A DNA stretch of 64,000 nucleotides from Coprococcus sp. (GTDB taxonomy: Bacteria; Bacillota; Clostridia; Lachnospirales; Lachnospiraceae): the NCBI GenBank assembly GCA_017935345.1, contig JAGBHU010000047.1:56638-120637 (forward strand). The letters run 5' to 3'. Below the pieces are notes generated by a model. It was not told where the DNA came from, ran no database searches, and was given only the letters and a program-made list of their open reading frames with translations. Positions within the stretch are counted from its first letter, which is position 1; each line of letters opens with the position of its first letter. Made by a program: the position numbers and the translations under genes. Of the stretch, positions 8,616 to 16,854 are shown piece by piece.

Positions 8616-9856
8616 TGAAAAAGACAGGTGTTATTTTAAAATATGAGTTAGGAAACTATTTCGGAAGTAAATCCTATATTATTTCAACGGTACTGATTTG
8701 TCTTTTGTGTATTGGTATTATGTTTGCACCGAGAATTATCGATTCTTTTAAGGGTTCGGACAATGACACGGAGGAATCGGCAGATAAAAATGATGCAGAA
8801 GATGAATTTTATCTGTTATATGACCCTGAAGGACTTGTAGATACTGCCGTTGCATCGGAATATCTGGAGAAAACAGAAATCAGAAAGGTTGACAGTCTTG
8901 ATGCGTTAAAGGAGCAGGTTGGTAATGAGGAAAGTAATGCGATAGCCGGATTTGCAATCAATTCAGTAAGTGACTTTGATTATTATGTATATAATAAGAG
9001 CATGTATGATACCAATTCCCAGTTATTTGCAGAGTATATGAGTATGCTTGTTAAGCTGGATTACTGTACGGCACATAACCTTGATATAGAGGAATTCCTG
9101 GGGATGGAAAATGCGGAAATCGGAATACATGAAAACATACTCGGTAAGGACAGCACATCAAACTATTGGTATTGTTATATTCTTGTAATTATTGTATTCA
9201 TGATTATTATTATGTATGGTGTACAAATAGCAACAGGTGTGGCAAATGAAAAGAGCAACCGTTCCATTGAAATTATGGTTACGACGACTTCTTCCGTAGA
9301 CCTTTTGTTTGGCAAGGTATTTGCAGGAACGATAGCGGCACTGTTTCAGATAGGACTTGTAGCAGTCAGCCTGCTTGGAACATACCAGATCAATAAGGAA
9401 TATTGGGGTGAGGCCGGTAGCATGTTCCTTGATATACCGTCTGAGGTACTGATAGCATTTGCCGTATTCGGATTGGGCGGATTCCTGATTTATGCATTTC
9501 TTTATGGTGCACTGGGTGCCCTCGTTTCAAAAATCGAGGATTTGAACAAGAGTGCAGGTACAGCGCAGATGCTTGTTATGATTGTGTATATTGTCGTTTT
9601 ATTACAGCTTACCAATATAGACGGCGTTGTGATGAAGGTTTGTTCTTTTCTGCCGATTAGCTCATATAGTGCAATGTTTGCGCGTGTTGCCATGGGTTCG
9701 GTTGAAATGTGGGAGATTGTAGTTTCTGCAATTCTGCTCTATGCATCCGTAGTAGGCATGGGTATCGTTGGTGGAAAGATTTTCAGAAACTCAACACTTC
9801 GTTACGGAAATCCGATTAAGCTCAGTAATGCATTAAAGGATTTGAAGAAGAAATAA
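8615..9856 (+). CDS. ABC-2 exporter permease (NatB-like)
   Basis: A 413-residue membrane subunit with a first transmembrane helix (about residues 20-40), a large extracytoplasmic loop (45-185) rich in acidic residues, and five further helices between 185 and 390. The text GVQIATGVANEKSNRSIEIM, which follows the second helix, is the hallmark of the NatB/YhaP/ABC2_membrane_3 family. It overlaps the ATPase gene by one base. Two copies of each subunit should form the exporter. A GC-rich hairpin lies 10 bases beyond the stop codon. Confidence 0.9.
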   Translation: MKKTGVILKYELGNYFGSKSYIISTVLICLLCIGIMFAPRIIDSFKGSDNDTEESADKNDAEDEFYLLYDPEGLVDTAVASEYLEKTEIRKVDSLDALKEQVGNEESNAIAGFAINSVSDFDYYVYNKSMYDTNSQLFAEYMSMLVKLDYCTAHNLDIEEFLGMENAEIGIHENILGKDSTSNYWYCYILVIIVFMIIIMYGVQIATGVANEKSNRSIEIMVTTTSSVDLLFGKVFAGTIAALFQIGLVAVSLLGTYQINKEYWGEAGSMFLDIPSEVLIAFAVFGLGGFLIYAFLYGALGALVSKIEDLNKSAGTAQMLVMIVYIVVLLQLTNIDGVVMKVCSFLPISSYSAMFARVAMGSVEMWEIVVSAILLYASVVGMGIVGGKIFRNSTLRYGNPIKLSNALKDLKKK

Positions 9857-9865
9857 AATGTTACA

Positions 9866-9908
9866 GCTGCTGCCCTGCCATCCGTAAGCCGCCAGGCAGG
9901 GCAGCAGC
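9866..9908. other. Perfect 14-bp GC-rich hairpin
   Basis: GCTGCTGCCCTGCC at 9866-9879 pairs perfectly with 9895-9908 around a 15-base loop. No T-run follows on the plus strand, so it may be an mRNA-stabilising 3' structure or a protein-binding palindrome and not a standard terminator. Confidence 0.6.
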
Positions 9909-9966
9909 AGAAAAGGTACAAAAGGTAGTCAGCTCCACAGAGTGGCTTCCAATATAGTGATTATAG

Positions 9967-10010
9967 AAAAATAACCATTCAACTTGGTAGGTCGGGATGG
10001 TTATTTTTTT
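9967..10010. terminator. Bidirectional terminator
   Basis: AAAAATAACCAT (9967-9978) pairs with ATGGTTATTTTT (9997-10008). T-runs are present on both strands. On the minus strand it begins directly at the stop codon of the small holin-like frame at 10001-10099, which supports that frame as a transcribed gene. Confidence 0.75.
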
Positions 10011-10099
10011 GTACCATTATTGCTATTGATATATATAAAAATTGTTATAATAAACATTGCGATGTCAAAGATAATGCCGAATTCCTCATATGTACTCGT
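10001..10099 (-). pseudogene. Holin-like type I toxin relic or non-AUG toxin gene
   Basis: Read on the minus strand, 32 codons give a peptide beginning (ACG)-S-T-Y-E-E-F-G-I-I-F-D, then a hydrophobic helix (about 18 residues) and a polar tail ending GTKK. This fits the short holin-like toxins of the Hol-Tox/TxpA kind, which usually start MSTYE. A very strong ribosome site, GGAGGAGGTG, sits seven bases before the codon where ATG is expected, but that codon is ACG. A longer in-frame ATG start exists at 10135 but has no ribosome site. A terminator follows the stop immediately. Either the gene was silenced by an ATG-to-ACG change or it is expressed weakly. Its antisense RNA was not identified. 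Confidence 0.5.
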
Positions 10100-10266
10100 A
10101 GCACCACCTCCTCCCGGAGATGGAAACAGAATCATGTCTGAGGGGATGTCGGGAAAGTTGATATTACCCTGATAATAGAGTATAGTTATGATTAGAATTC
10201 AGGTATTTGTATAAAACGTAGGAAGGTATGATGAAGCGGTCAAACGGAAATGAGGTGGAAAAAGGT

Positions 10267-11028
10267 ATGGCAAAAATACTTGTTATAGAGGATGATAAAG
10301 AGATCAATAAATTGATATGTGAATATTTGTCTACAGTTGGTTATGATATGTTGTCGGAGTTTCATGGGATGGCAGGCCTTTCGACACTTCGCGTGCGAGA
10401 GGATATCAATTTGGTGCTGCTGGATTTGATGCTGCCGTTTCAAAGCGGTGATGTGGTGCTTAAGAAGCTGAGGGAATTTTCTCAGGTACCGGTCATTATA
10501 CTGTCAGCGAAAGATACGGTACAGACGAAAATAGATGTAATCAGAATGGGGGCGGATGATTATATTACAAAGCCCTTTGACCTTGATGAGGTGGTAGTAC
10601 GGATTGAAGCGGTACTTAGAAGATATGGTGCGGCAGCGTATTCAAATAATACAGAATGTGACAATATGAAAGATAGGGATTCATTCAGGGGGGAATCTGA
10701 TACATCGGGTAACAGAAGGTCAGGCAGTGGTGTTGTTATCACCTTTAAAAATATGACACTGAATGAAGAGGCAAAGACAATAACGGTAAACGGTAACAAA
10801 CTTGAGCTTACAAGTAAGGAATACCGCATTTTGGAGTTGCTTCTGAAGAACCAGTCAAAGCTTTTTTCCAAGGTGAATTTGTTTGAAAGTGTGTGGAATG
10901 AGCCATATTTTGCTGAAGATAATACCTTGAAGGTGCATATGAGCAACATTAGAAACAAGATAAAGAAATATGATGATGAAGAGTATATAGAAACCATATG
11001 GGGAATGGGCTATAAGCTGAAGAAATAG
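10267..11028 (+). CDS. OmpR-family response regulator of ABC exporter module
   Basis: A 253-residue two-component regulator. The receiver domain (about 1-115) has the acidic pair EDD near the start, the phosphate-accepting Asp in LVLLDLMLPF, and Lys in ITKPFD. A hydrophilic linker (about 122-155) is followed by a winged-helix DNA-binding domain (160-253) with LTSKEYRILELLLKNQ and IRNKIKKYD...GMGYKLKK. The ATG at 10267 has GAGGTGG at proper distance; an ATG 39 bases upstream is possible. It heads a module with an ABC exporter and a histidine kinase downstream. Three direct repeats right after its stop codon look like its own binding site. Confidence 0.93.
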   Translation: MAKILVIEDDKEINKLICEYLSTVGYDMLSEFHGMAGLSTLRVREDINLVLLDLMLPFQSGDVVLKKLREFSQVPVIILSAKDTVQTKIDVIRMGADDYITKPFDLDEVVVRIEAVLRRYGAAAYSNNTECDNMKDRDSFRGESDTSGNRRSGSGVVITFKNMTLNEEAKTITVNGNKLELTSKEYRILELLLKNQSKLFSKVNLFESVWNEPYFAEDNTLKVHMSNIRNKIKKYDDEEYIETIWGMGYKLKK

Positions 11029-11030
11029 AT

Positions 11031-11085
11031 TTAACCTTTTCTTAACCTTTTTTTTAACCTTTTCTTTATGGTGGCTTTTTATAAT
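11031..11085 (+). promoter_or_regulatory. Response-regulator repeat array and -10 box
   Basis: TTAACCTTT occurs three times, starting at 11031, 11042 and 11054, that is at one helical turn each. A TATAAT box lies at 11080-11085, so the third repeat covers the place of the -35 element. This is the usual geometry of activation by OmpR-type regulators and predicts that the regulator encoded just upstream switches on the ABC genes at 11183 onward. Confidence 0.6.
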
Positions 11086-11182
11086 GATAATATCATACAA
11101 GCTGTAAGGGCAGATAATCAACAGATGTCCGGACAGAAAGGTACTTGGAAAGAGCTATAGATAAAAGAAAGGGTTAAGACAT

Positions 11183-12151
11183 ATGGATCATATTTTACAG
11201 GTTAAAGGGTTAACAAAAATATATGGCGAACATAAGGTCGTAGATAATTTCAGCCTTACGATTGAAAAAGGTCATATATATGGATTGATTGGACCAAATG
11301 GTGCAGGTAAGACGACGATTATGAAGATGATAGCCGGTACTTGTATGCCGACGGCGGGCAGCATAGCATTGTTCGGCAGTGAAGAGGATATTGATGCAAA
11401 AAGAAGCAGAGCCAGCTTTATGATAGAAGCACCTTATCTGGACGGCAGCATGACAGCCAGACAGAATATGGAGTATATCCGATATTTAAGAGGTGTGGCA
11501 AAGAAAGAGCGAATAGACGAGGTTCTGGAGTTTGTGGGACTTGCAAATACAGGTGCAAAGAAAGCAAAGCATTTTTCATTGGGGATGCGGCAGAGACTGG
11601 GAATTGGCATGGCACTTCTTCCAAGTCCTGAAATTATGATTTTGGATGAACCGGTAAACGGTCTTGACCCGGAGGGGATTGTCGAGGTCAGAAATATGCT
11701 GAAGAAGCTGTGCGAAGAAGACGGAATTACAATCCTGATTTCAAGTCATCTGCTTTCTGAGCTTTCTGAGCTTTGCACTGATTTTACTATTATGGATAAA
11801 GGGAAGCTGATTGAATGTATTTCAAAGGAGGAGCTGGAACAGAAATGCAGAAACTATATATCGGTTGCGGCAAATGATATCAACAGGCTTGCTACAATCA
11901 TTGAACAGGAGCTTGGTGTAAAAGAATATAAGGTTGTAGATAATAATGAAATTCGTATCTATGAAAGGCTCGATGAGCTGGAAACAGTATCAAAGACCAT
12001 TACGGACTGCGGACTTATCCTTACAAAGCTGAATACGGAGGGTGAAAATCTGGAAGAGTATTATCTTTCAAAGGTAACAGCTTCGGGAAGTGGTGAGAAC
12101 TATAAAACACAGAAGCTTGGTTTTAAGAAGCTTGGAAAGGGAGGTAAATAG
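11183..12151 (+). CDS. ABC exporter ATP-binding subunit (BcrA/LanF-like)
   Basis: A 322-residue ATPase with Walker A GPNGAGKTT, signature FSLGMRQRLG, Walker B IMILDEPVNGLDP and H-loop ISSHLL. The signature variant with SLGMRQR is typical of bacitracin- and lantibiotic-resistance transporters (BcrA, LanF, NukF). About 95 residues follow the core. It sits between a response regulator and a membrane partner and is preceded by a putative regulator-binding array, so it is likely induced by an antimicrobial peptide or cell-wall stress. Start ATG 11183 has AAAGGG upstream. The actual ligand cannot be inferred. Confidence 0.92.
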   Translation: MDHILQVKGLTKIYGEHKVVDNFSLTIEKGHIYGLIGPNGAGKTTIMKMIAGTCMPTAGSIALFGSEEDIDAKRSRASFMIEAPYLDGSMTARQNMEYIRYLRGVAKKERIDEVLEFVGLANTGAKKAKHFSLGMRQRLGIGMALLPSPEIMILDEPVNGLDPEGIVEVRNMLKKLCEEDGITILISSHLLSELSELCTDFTIMDKGKLIECISKEELEQKCRNYISVAANDINRLATIIEQELGVKEYKVVDNNEIRIYERLDELETVSKTITDCGLILTKLNTEGENLEEYYLSKVTASGSGENYKTQKLGFKKLGKGGK

Positions 12152-12153
12152 AT

Positions 12154-12903
12154 ATGAACAGACTTGTAAAAGCAGAATGGTTTAGAGTGAGAAAGTCATC
12201 GGGAATTATGAAGTGGCTCATTATTATCTGTCTGTTAATACTGGTGATTCCATTTTTAGATGATGTATCGAGTGGAAAGATTACGGCAACATCTTATTTT
12301 ATGGCCTTTGAAGAGCAGGCGTGCATGTTTATTCCGCTTTTTCTATCAGCTTTGGCAGGAGCATTTGCTGGTATGTCATTTAACAATAAAACGGCTCTGT
12401 ACGAGGTAATGGCAGGAAATAAGACCTGGAATATTATTAACAGTAAGCTTTTGGTAATTGTACCGCTGATTTCACTTTTATTTTCAGGCTTGTTTGCGGC
12501 ACTTCTCGGTATCTTTGGAATCGTAAATGGTACAGGAGAATTAAAACAGCTTCCTCTTAGGATGTTACTGTTGTTTATCATCGTATTGCATGTGGTTGTG
12601 GTAGCAGTGCTTGCGGTTACGTCAGTAAGACATATCCTTGGTATCGGAATTGGCTTTTTAAGATTTGCAATGCTGGAGGAGATACTTGTTATATGGATTC
12701 AGATTGCAGCTGAAAATGCGTCCATGGAGCTGGAGACTGTTCAAAAGATGAGCAGTTGGTTTGTACAAAATCAGATTATGAGCCTTAATATGGAGACCAT
12801 ACCGACATATTTTGTAGTAAGAGTTATTTTAAGCCTTGTGATTGAAGCTGCTGTCTGGTATGTGATATCATATATAGGATACAAGAGAAAAAAATTCCAA
12901 TAG
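12154..12903 (+). CDS. ABC-2 exporter membrane subunit (LanE/G-like)
   Basis: A 249-residue membrane protein with six hydrophobic segments (about 19-36, 53-75, 105-127, 135-160, 165-185, 220-240), the pattern of the ABC-2 permeases that pair with BcrA/LanF ATPases. The start codon follows the ATPase stop after two bases, with GGGAGG upstream. The loop between helices 4 and 6 contains a run of polar residues including QIAAENASMELE. It should form the channel for the ATPase at 11183. Confidence 0.85.
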   Translation: MNRLVKAEWFRVRKSSGIMKWLIIICLLILVIPFLDDVSSGKITATSYFMAFEEQACMFIPLFLSALAGAFAGMSFNNKTALYEVMAGNKTWNIINSKLLVIVPLISLLFSGLFAALLGIFGIVNGTGELKQLPLRMLLLFIIVLHVVVVAVLAVTSVRHILGIGIGFLRFAMLEEILVIWIQIAAENASMELETVQKMSSWFVQNQIMSLNMETIPTYFVVRVILSLVIEAAVWYVISYIGYKRKKFQ

Positions 12904-12989
12904 GCGGTATGTGATTATCGCTATGGCAAAAGCCTGTTAGGAATTTAGGCAGTATACAAAGATTCTGAATAATCTGGCAGGAGAGAGAT

Positions 12990-13904
12990 ATGCATAATCA
13001 GGAGATGATTTTAGTAATAGCAGGAGGACTGCTGCTGATGTTGGCAGCAGTTCTTCTTGTGCGTCTGTATCAGTATAAGAGACAGATTAGAAGCTTTACA
13101 AAGCGAATCAATGAACGGAAATCTGCAAATATGAATCAGCCCGTGACAGTAGAATATTTTGATAAAGATATCCTTGCACTTGCAGATGCTTTAAATGAAT
13201 ACACGGATATGGTAAAAAAGCAGCTGTTAAATCTGGAACAGGACAGAAGGCAGCTCAAGAATGTTATAGCAGGTATATCTCACGATTTTAGAACACCGCT
13301 TACTGCTGCAAAGGGCTATATGCAAATGATAGATAAAAATGGTGTGCTTGATGAGAAAAATCAGGAATATCTTGCCATTGCAATGGACAAGGCGGAGTAT
13401 TTAAAGACTTTATCGGATGCCTTTTTTGAGGTGTCGGCAATAGAGGCAAATACAGAGCAGGTTGCCATGGAGCCTGTTCATATGACAAATTTTTTGTCAG
13501 AACAGATAATGAGCCAGTATGACTGGATCAATGAAAGTGGTCTTGATGCGGTCTTTCGTGTACCGGAACAGGATATCGTTGTCACATCAAATAAGCAGTT
13601 TCTAGGCAGAATATTTGAAAATCTCTTTTCAAATGCCCGAAAATATGCAGTATCAAAGCTCAGTCTTACTATGAAAGTGGAAGAGAAGCGTGTCATGATA
13701 TCCATGAAAAATGACATGATACATTCAGACGATTTTGATGCACAAAGGGTATTTGAGGCATTCTACAGAGAAGCTTCAAGACACAGCGAGGGTACAGGAC
13801 TAGGCTTATATGTTGTAAAATGCCTTGCTGACAAGCTGGGACATAAGGTGTGGGCAGAAAGCGACGGAGAGATGTTTGAGATTTATATTGAAATAGAAAG
13901 ATGA
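12990..13904 (+). CDS. Sensor histidine kinase with a single membrane helix
   Basis: A 304-residue kinase. One membrane helix is predicted at residues 7-25, then a cytoplasmic linker helix, the phosphoacceptor region GISHDFRTPLTAAKGY (His98), and an ATPase domain with the N box (NLFSNARKYA) and a G box (GTGLGLYVVK). There is no extracellular sensing domain. Such minimal kinases usually sense inside the membrane or through the partner transporter, which suits the BcrAB-like exporter encoded upstream. It probably phosphorylates the regulator at 10267. Start ATG 12990 has GGAGAGAG upstream. Confidence 0.92.
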   Translation: MHNQEMILVIAGGLLLMLAAVLLVRLYQYKRQIRSFTKRINERKSANMNQPVTVEYFDKDILALADALNEYTDMVKKQLLNLEQDRRQLKNVIAGISHDFRTPLTAAKGYMQMIDKNGVLDEKNQEYLAIAMDKAEYLKTLSDAFFEVSAIEANTEQVAMEPVHMTNFLSEQIMSQYDWINESGLDAVFRVPEQDIVVTSNKQFLGRIFENLFSNARKYAVSKLSLTMKVEEKRVMISMKNDMIHSDDFDAQRVFEAFYREASRHSEGTGLGLYVVKCLADKLGHKVWAESDGEMFEIYIEIER

Positions 13905-13956
13905 AAACACATTCCAAGTGGGTGTATTTTATTTATTGACAAGCATAATACAGTAA

Positions 13957-13993
13957 AAATCACCCTAGGGTATATATTATCCTAGGGTGATTC
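13957..13993. terminator. Bidirectional terminator between convergent operons
   Basis: AATCACCCTAGG (13958-13969) pairs with CCTAGGGTGATT (13981-13992) with A-rich and T-containing flanks. It separates the kinase gene ending at 13904 from the minus-strand amino-acid transporter ending at 13996. Confidence 0.8.
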
Positions 13994-13995
13994 GT

Positions 13996-14829
13996 TTATA
14001 ACACCTTTGACAGGAAATCCTTAAGACGTGGATTTTTCGGATTCCCGAAGAACCTTTCCGGTGTACCACTTTCAAGAATTTGTCCGTCATCAATAAAGAT
14101 TACTTTATTTGCAACTTCACGGGCAAAGCCCATTTCATGGGTAACAATAACCATTGTCATGCCCTCATTTGCGAGCTTTTTCATTAAATCTAAAACTTCA
14201 CCCACCATTTCCGGATCAAGGGCTGATGTAGGCTCGTCAAATAAGATAACATCAGGATTCATGGCAAGGGCTCTTACGATAGCAACACGCTGCTTCTGCC
14301 CGCCTGACAATGTTGAAGGATAGACATCTGCTTTATCCTCAAGTCCTATGGATTTAAGAAGGGACAGTGCTTTTTCCTTTGCAGTGTCTATTATCTGTTT
14401 TTTGGTAGTTGTTATCTCGTTAAGCTCCTTTTTATCTTTGCGAAAACAATTTGCGCATTTTCTCAGGACATTCTGTCTTTTGGCTTTACGAAGATTTTTA
14501 CATTGCACATGAACGGGTGCCAACATAATATTCTGTAAAACGGTTTTGTTGTTAAACAGATTGAAATGTTGGAATACCATACCCATGTGCTGACGGTGTT
14601 TATTAATATCAACCTTCATATCGGCAATATTTTCACCATTGAAGATAATTTGTCCGCCTGTCGGGTCTTCCATACAGTTCAGACATCTGAGAAATGTACT
14701 TTTACCGGAGCCGGAAGGACCGATAACGACCATGATATCACCCTTTTCTATGGTGACATTTATGCCGTTTAACACCTTGTTGTTACCGAAATGTTTTTCA
14801 AGATTAATTACGTCTATCACTCTTTCCAA
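13996..14829 (-). CDS. Polar amino-acid ABC transporter ATPase with insertion
   Basis: A 277-residue ATPase of the GlnQ type: Walker [10 protein letters not shown] (37-45), Q-loop [10 protein letters not shown], signature LSGGQKQR (174-181), Walker [15 protein letters not shown]-loop VTHEMGF. Family members are about 240 residues; the excess lies between residues 109 and 148, where the normal helix is interrupted by a basic segment with three cysteines (Cys110, Cys125, Cys128; [11 protein letters not shown]). The insertion falls in the helical subdomain, between the Q-loop and the signature, where the ATPase faces the permease. The gene overlaps the permease gene by 26 bases. It should power import of a polar amino acid. 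Confidence 0.93.
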   Translation of the reverse strand: MERVIDVINLEKHFGNNKVLNGINVTIEKGDIMVVIGPSGSGKSTFLRCLNCMEDPTGGQIIFNGENIADMKVDINKHRQHMGMVFQHFNLFNNKTVLQNIMLAPVHVQCKNLRKAKRQNVLRKCANCFRKDKKELNEITTTKKQIIDTAKEKALSLLKSIGLEDKADVYPSTLSGGQKQRVAIVRALAMNPDVILFDEPTSALDPEMVGEVLDLMKKLANEGMTMVIVTHEMGFAREVANKVIFIDDGQILESGTPERFFGNPKNPRLKDFLSKVL

Positions 14830-15514
14830 GGCTCCTTTCCAATAATTTTACAAGTAAGCTGATGATGAGTACGAGTAAAATGTAAATGATTGCCATAACA
14901 AGATATGGAACCATAAACTCATAGCTGTTACTTCCTATGTAATTAAATGCAACATAGAGGTCGGCAGCGCCTACAAAGCTTACAACGGATGTTTCCTTAA
15001 TCAGGGCAATAAATTCATTTCCCATTGTAGGAAGAATATTTTTTACCGCCTGCGGAATAACGATTTTCATCATCGTAGTGCCGAAGCTTAAACCTACGGC
15101 ACGTCCTGCCTCCATCTGCCCGGAATCAACAGATTGGATACCGCCTCTCATAATCTCAGATATATAAGCACCACTATTTAAACCGAATACCAGTATTGCG
15201 ACCTGGACACCTGTCATATGTATGTCGAGGAGTGGAAGCATTACATAGTAAAACACCAGTAACTGAACGACCATAGGAGCACCGCGGAACAGTCCGACAT
15301 AGACACTGCATATACCGTTTAAGATGCGTGGTAAAATTTTATATTTGGGAATAACACGAACTGTGGCAATCAAAATACCAATGACAATACCGATTAACAG
15401 ACCAAGAACTGCAATAATAAGCGTATTCTTTAAGCCTTCAAGTACCTTTACATATCCGTTATATTCTATAAATATTTCAATGAATTTTTCTACTTTCAGG
15501 ATAAAAGAGTCCAT
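14804..15514 (-). CDS. Polar amino-acid ABC transporter permease
   Basis: A 236-residue permease of the HisMQ/GlnP family. Five membrane helices are visible, and the coupling (EAA) loop reads [20 protein letters not shown], placed as usual before the last helices. The N-terminal text [18 protein letters not shown] is the family's first helix. It is the only permease in this operon, so it likely works as a homodimer. Gene order on the minus strand is binding protein, permease, ATPase. Confidence 0.95.
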   Translation of the reverse strand: MDSFILKVEKFIEIFIEYNGYVKVLEGLKNTLIIAVLGLLIGIVIGILIATVRVIPKYKILPRILNGICSVYVGLFRGAPMVVQLLVFYYVMLPLLDIHMTGVQVAILVFGLNSGAYISEIMRGGIQSVDSGQMEAGRAVGLSFGTTMMKIVIPQAVKNILPTMGNEFIALIKETSVVSFVGAADLYVAFNYIGSNSYEFMVPYLVMAIIYILLVLIISLLVKLLERSLGKSDRRN

Positions 15515-15534
15515 ATAAATCCTTTCGTATCATG

Positions 15535-15554
15535 TCACCGCCTAAAGGCGGTGA
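15535..15554 (-). other. Intergenic hairpin between binding protein and permease genes
   Basis: TCACCGCC pairs with GGCGGTGA around a 4-base loop. It lies in the 88-base gap between the binding-protein stop and the permease start. Hairpins in this place often protect the binding-protein mRNA or partially end transcription so that the binding protein is made in excess. Confidence 0.65.
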
Positions 15555-15602
15555 CTGAACATGCGTTACGTTAGCATAACACGTTATGTATCATGCTGTG
15601 AA

Positions 15603-16478
15603 CTACTGCATTTTGTTGATTGACTCGGTAATGCATTTGGCAGGAGCTGAATCAATTACGACATAATCAATATTTCCGTTTACAAGGTCCTGAACTGCAA
15701 GAGAACCGTTCTTGTATCCTACGGTTTCCATTTTGAAACCTGCAAAACCCCACTCTTCATCACCTTCACAGTAGAACTGACCTGTTGTGCCGTTCTGAAC
15801 ACCAACCTTAACGTCGCTGCCTTTTTCTGAAAGAATTTTCTCGATAGCAGCGGCATCTGCACAGTTGTCAAATTCTGTATTGTCTTCCTTAACAATAAGC
15901 TTCTGTGAAGCACTGTAGTATGTTGATGAGAATGTTACATATTCTTCACGCTCCGGTTTCACAGTAAGACCTGCCATCGCAATATCACATTTCTGCTGAC
16001 CAACTGAAAGACAAACTGCATCAAAATCCATGTTCTGGATTACGAGCTCTTTGCCAAGTTTCTTTGCAAGAGCCTCAGCTATTTCCATGTCAATACCGTA
16101 ATAGGCATCTCCCTGTGTATATTCAAATGGTTCAAAAGCAGCATTTGTAGCAACCACAAGCTGGTCCTTTGACTCATCAAGTGTAGCTGATGTAACACCT
16201 ACAGGCTCACCATCACCAAAATAATGATTACAGATTTCGTCAAATGTTCCATCATTCTTGATTTCCTCGATAAAAGAGTTCACTTCTTCAAGAAGCTCAG
16301 GCTGTGTCTTATCAACACCAAATGCATATTCCTCATCTGTAAGATTAATTTCGATTACCTTTGTTTTCTTTGATGAACTTTTGCTGTCTTTTTTGTCATT
16401 TTTGCCACAGGCTGTAAGAGAAGCCATAGCAAGAACTGCTGACAAAGCAAGTGCTAAAATCTTCTTTGTTTTCTTCAT
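15603..16478 (-). CDS. Circularly permuted amino-acid binding lipoprotein
   Basis: A 291-residue lipoprotein (signal peptide 1-23, LTAC lipobox with Cys24) of the SBP_bac_3 family, the substrate receptor of the transporter encoded downstream. The order of its parts is shifted. Residues 43-88 (LTDEEYAFGVDK, then IKNDGTFDEICNHYFG) are what normally closes these proteins. The usual beginning (LVVATNAAFEPFEY, FDAVCLSVGQQKCDIAMAG, PEREEYVTFS) starts only at residue 106, and the protein stops after YVVIDSAPAKCITES, which is where the closing segment normally follows. A short linker (89-105) joins the old end to the old start. The frame is intact and motifs are well kept, so it looks functional. Ligand is a polar amino acid, identity unknown. 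Confidence 0.93.
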   Translation of the reverse strand: MKKTKKILALALSAVLAMASLTACGKNDKKDSKSSSKKTKVIEINLTDEEYAFGVDKTQPELLEEVNSFIEEIKNDGTFDEICNHYFGDGEPVGVTSATLDESKDQLVVATNAAFEPFEYTQGDAYYGIDMEIAEALAKKLGKELVIQNMDFDAVCLSVGQQKCDIAMAGLTVKPEREEYVTFSSTYYSASQKLIVKEDNTEFDNCADAAAIEKILSEKGSDVKVGVQNGTTGQFYCEGDEEWGFAGFKMETVGYKNGSLAVQDLVNGNIDYVVIDSAPAKCITESINKMQ

Positions 16479-16666
16479 AATAAATCATTTCCTTTCATCT
16501 TGTATTCGCGTCTTACTATATCATTAAAAGTAGAAAAATTCAATCAGCACTTTAAATAAGTTTGTGCCAATGTTTACTTGACACAAACGGATAATAATCC
16601 AAACTTGTCAGAACAGATGATATATGGTAGTATCAAGGTATATCGTTATTATGAGAGGTTCGATTT

Positions 16667-16768
16667 ATGTATTGGAAAACAACAAATCTACAATTGGAAA
16701 ATGGTTATACAGTTCCTACTCCTAGGGGTAGTGTGCCATTTTTTAGGAAGATTTGTATGTGTAATTAG
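16667..16768 (+). CDS. Possible 33-residue peptide, doubtful
   Basis: A short frame starting ATG 16667, with GAGAGG eight bases upstream, encodes 33 residues including GYTVPTPRGSVPFF and a Cys-containing end (KICMCN). It lies in a 376-base gap between a divergent pair. A candidate promoter (TTGTCA near 16606) precedes it. It could be a small gene, a leader peptide for the MFS gene, or chance. The rest of the gap holds the amino-acid transporter promoter region, including the inverted repeat GTTTGTG/CACAAAC at 16560-16588. Confidence 0.25.
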   Translation: MYWKTTNLQLENGYTVPTPRGSVPFFRKICMCN

Positions 16769-16854
16769 TTTTTAATACCTTTCAAGTTGGAATAATAAAA
16801 GGTTCATTATCTCTTTAACAATCAGTAAAAAATGATAAGTTAAGGAGATTTTTT

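Noticed and set aside
9984..10172. Plus-strand 62-codon frame in the gap before the response regulator
   Set aside because: It starts inside a terminator hairpin, has no ribosome site, and lies opposite the better supported holin-like frame.
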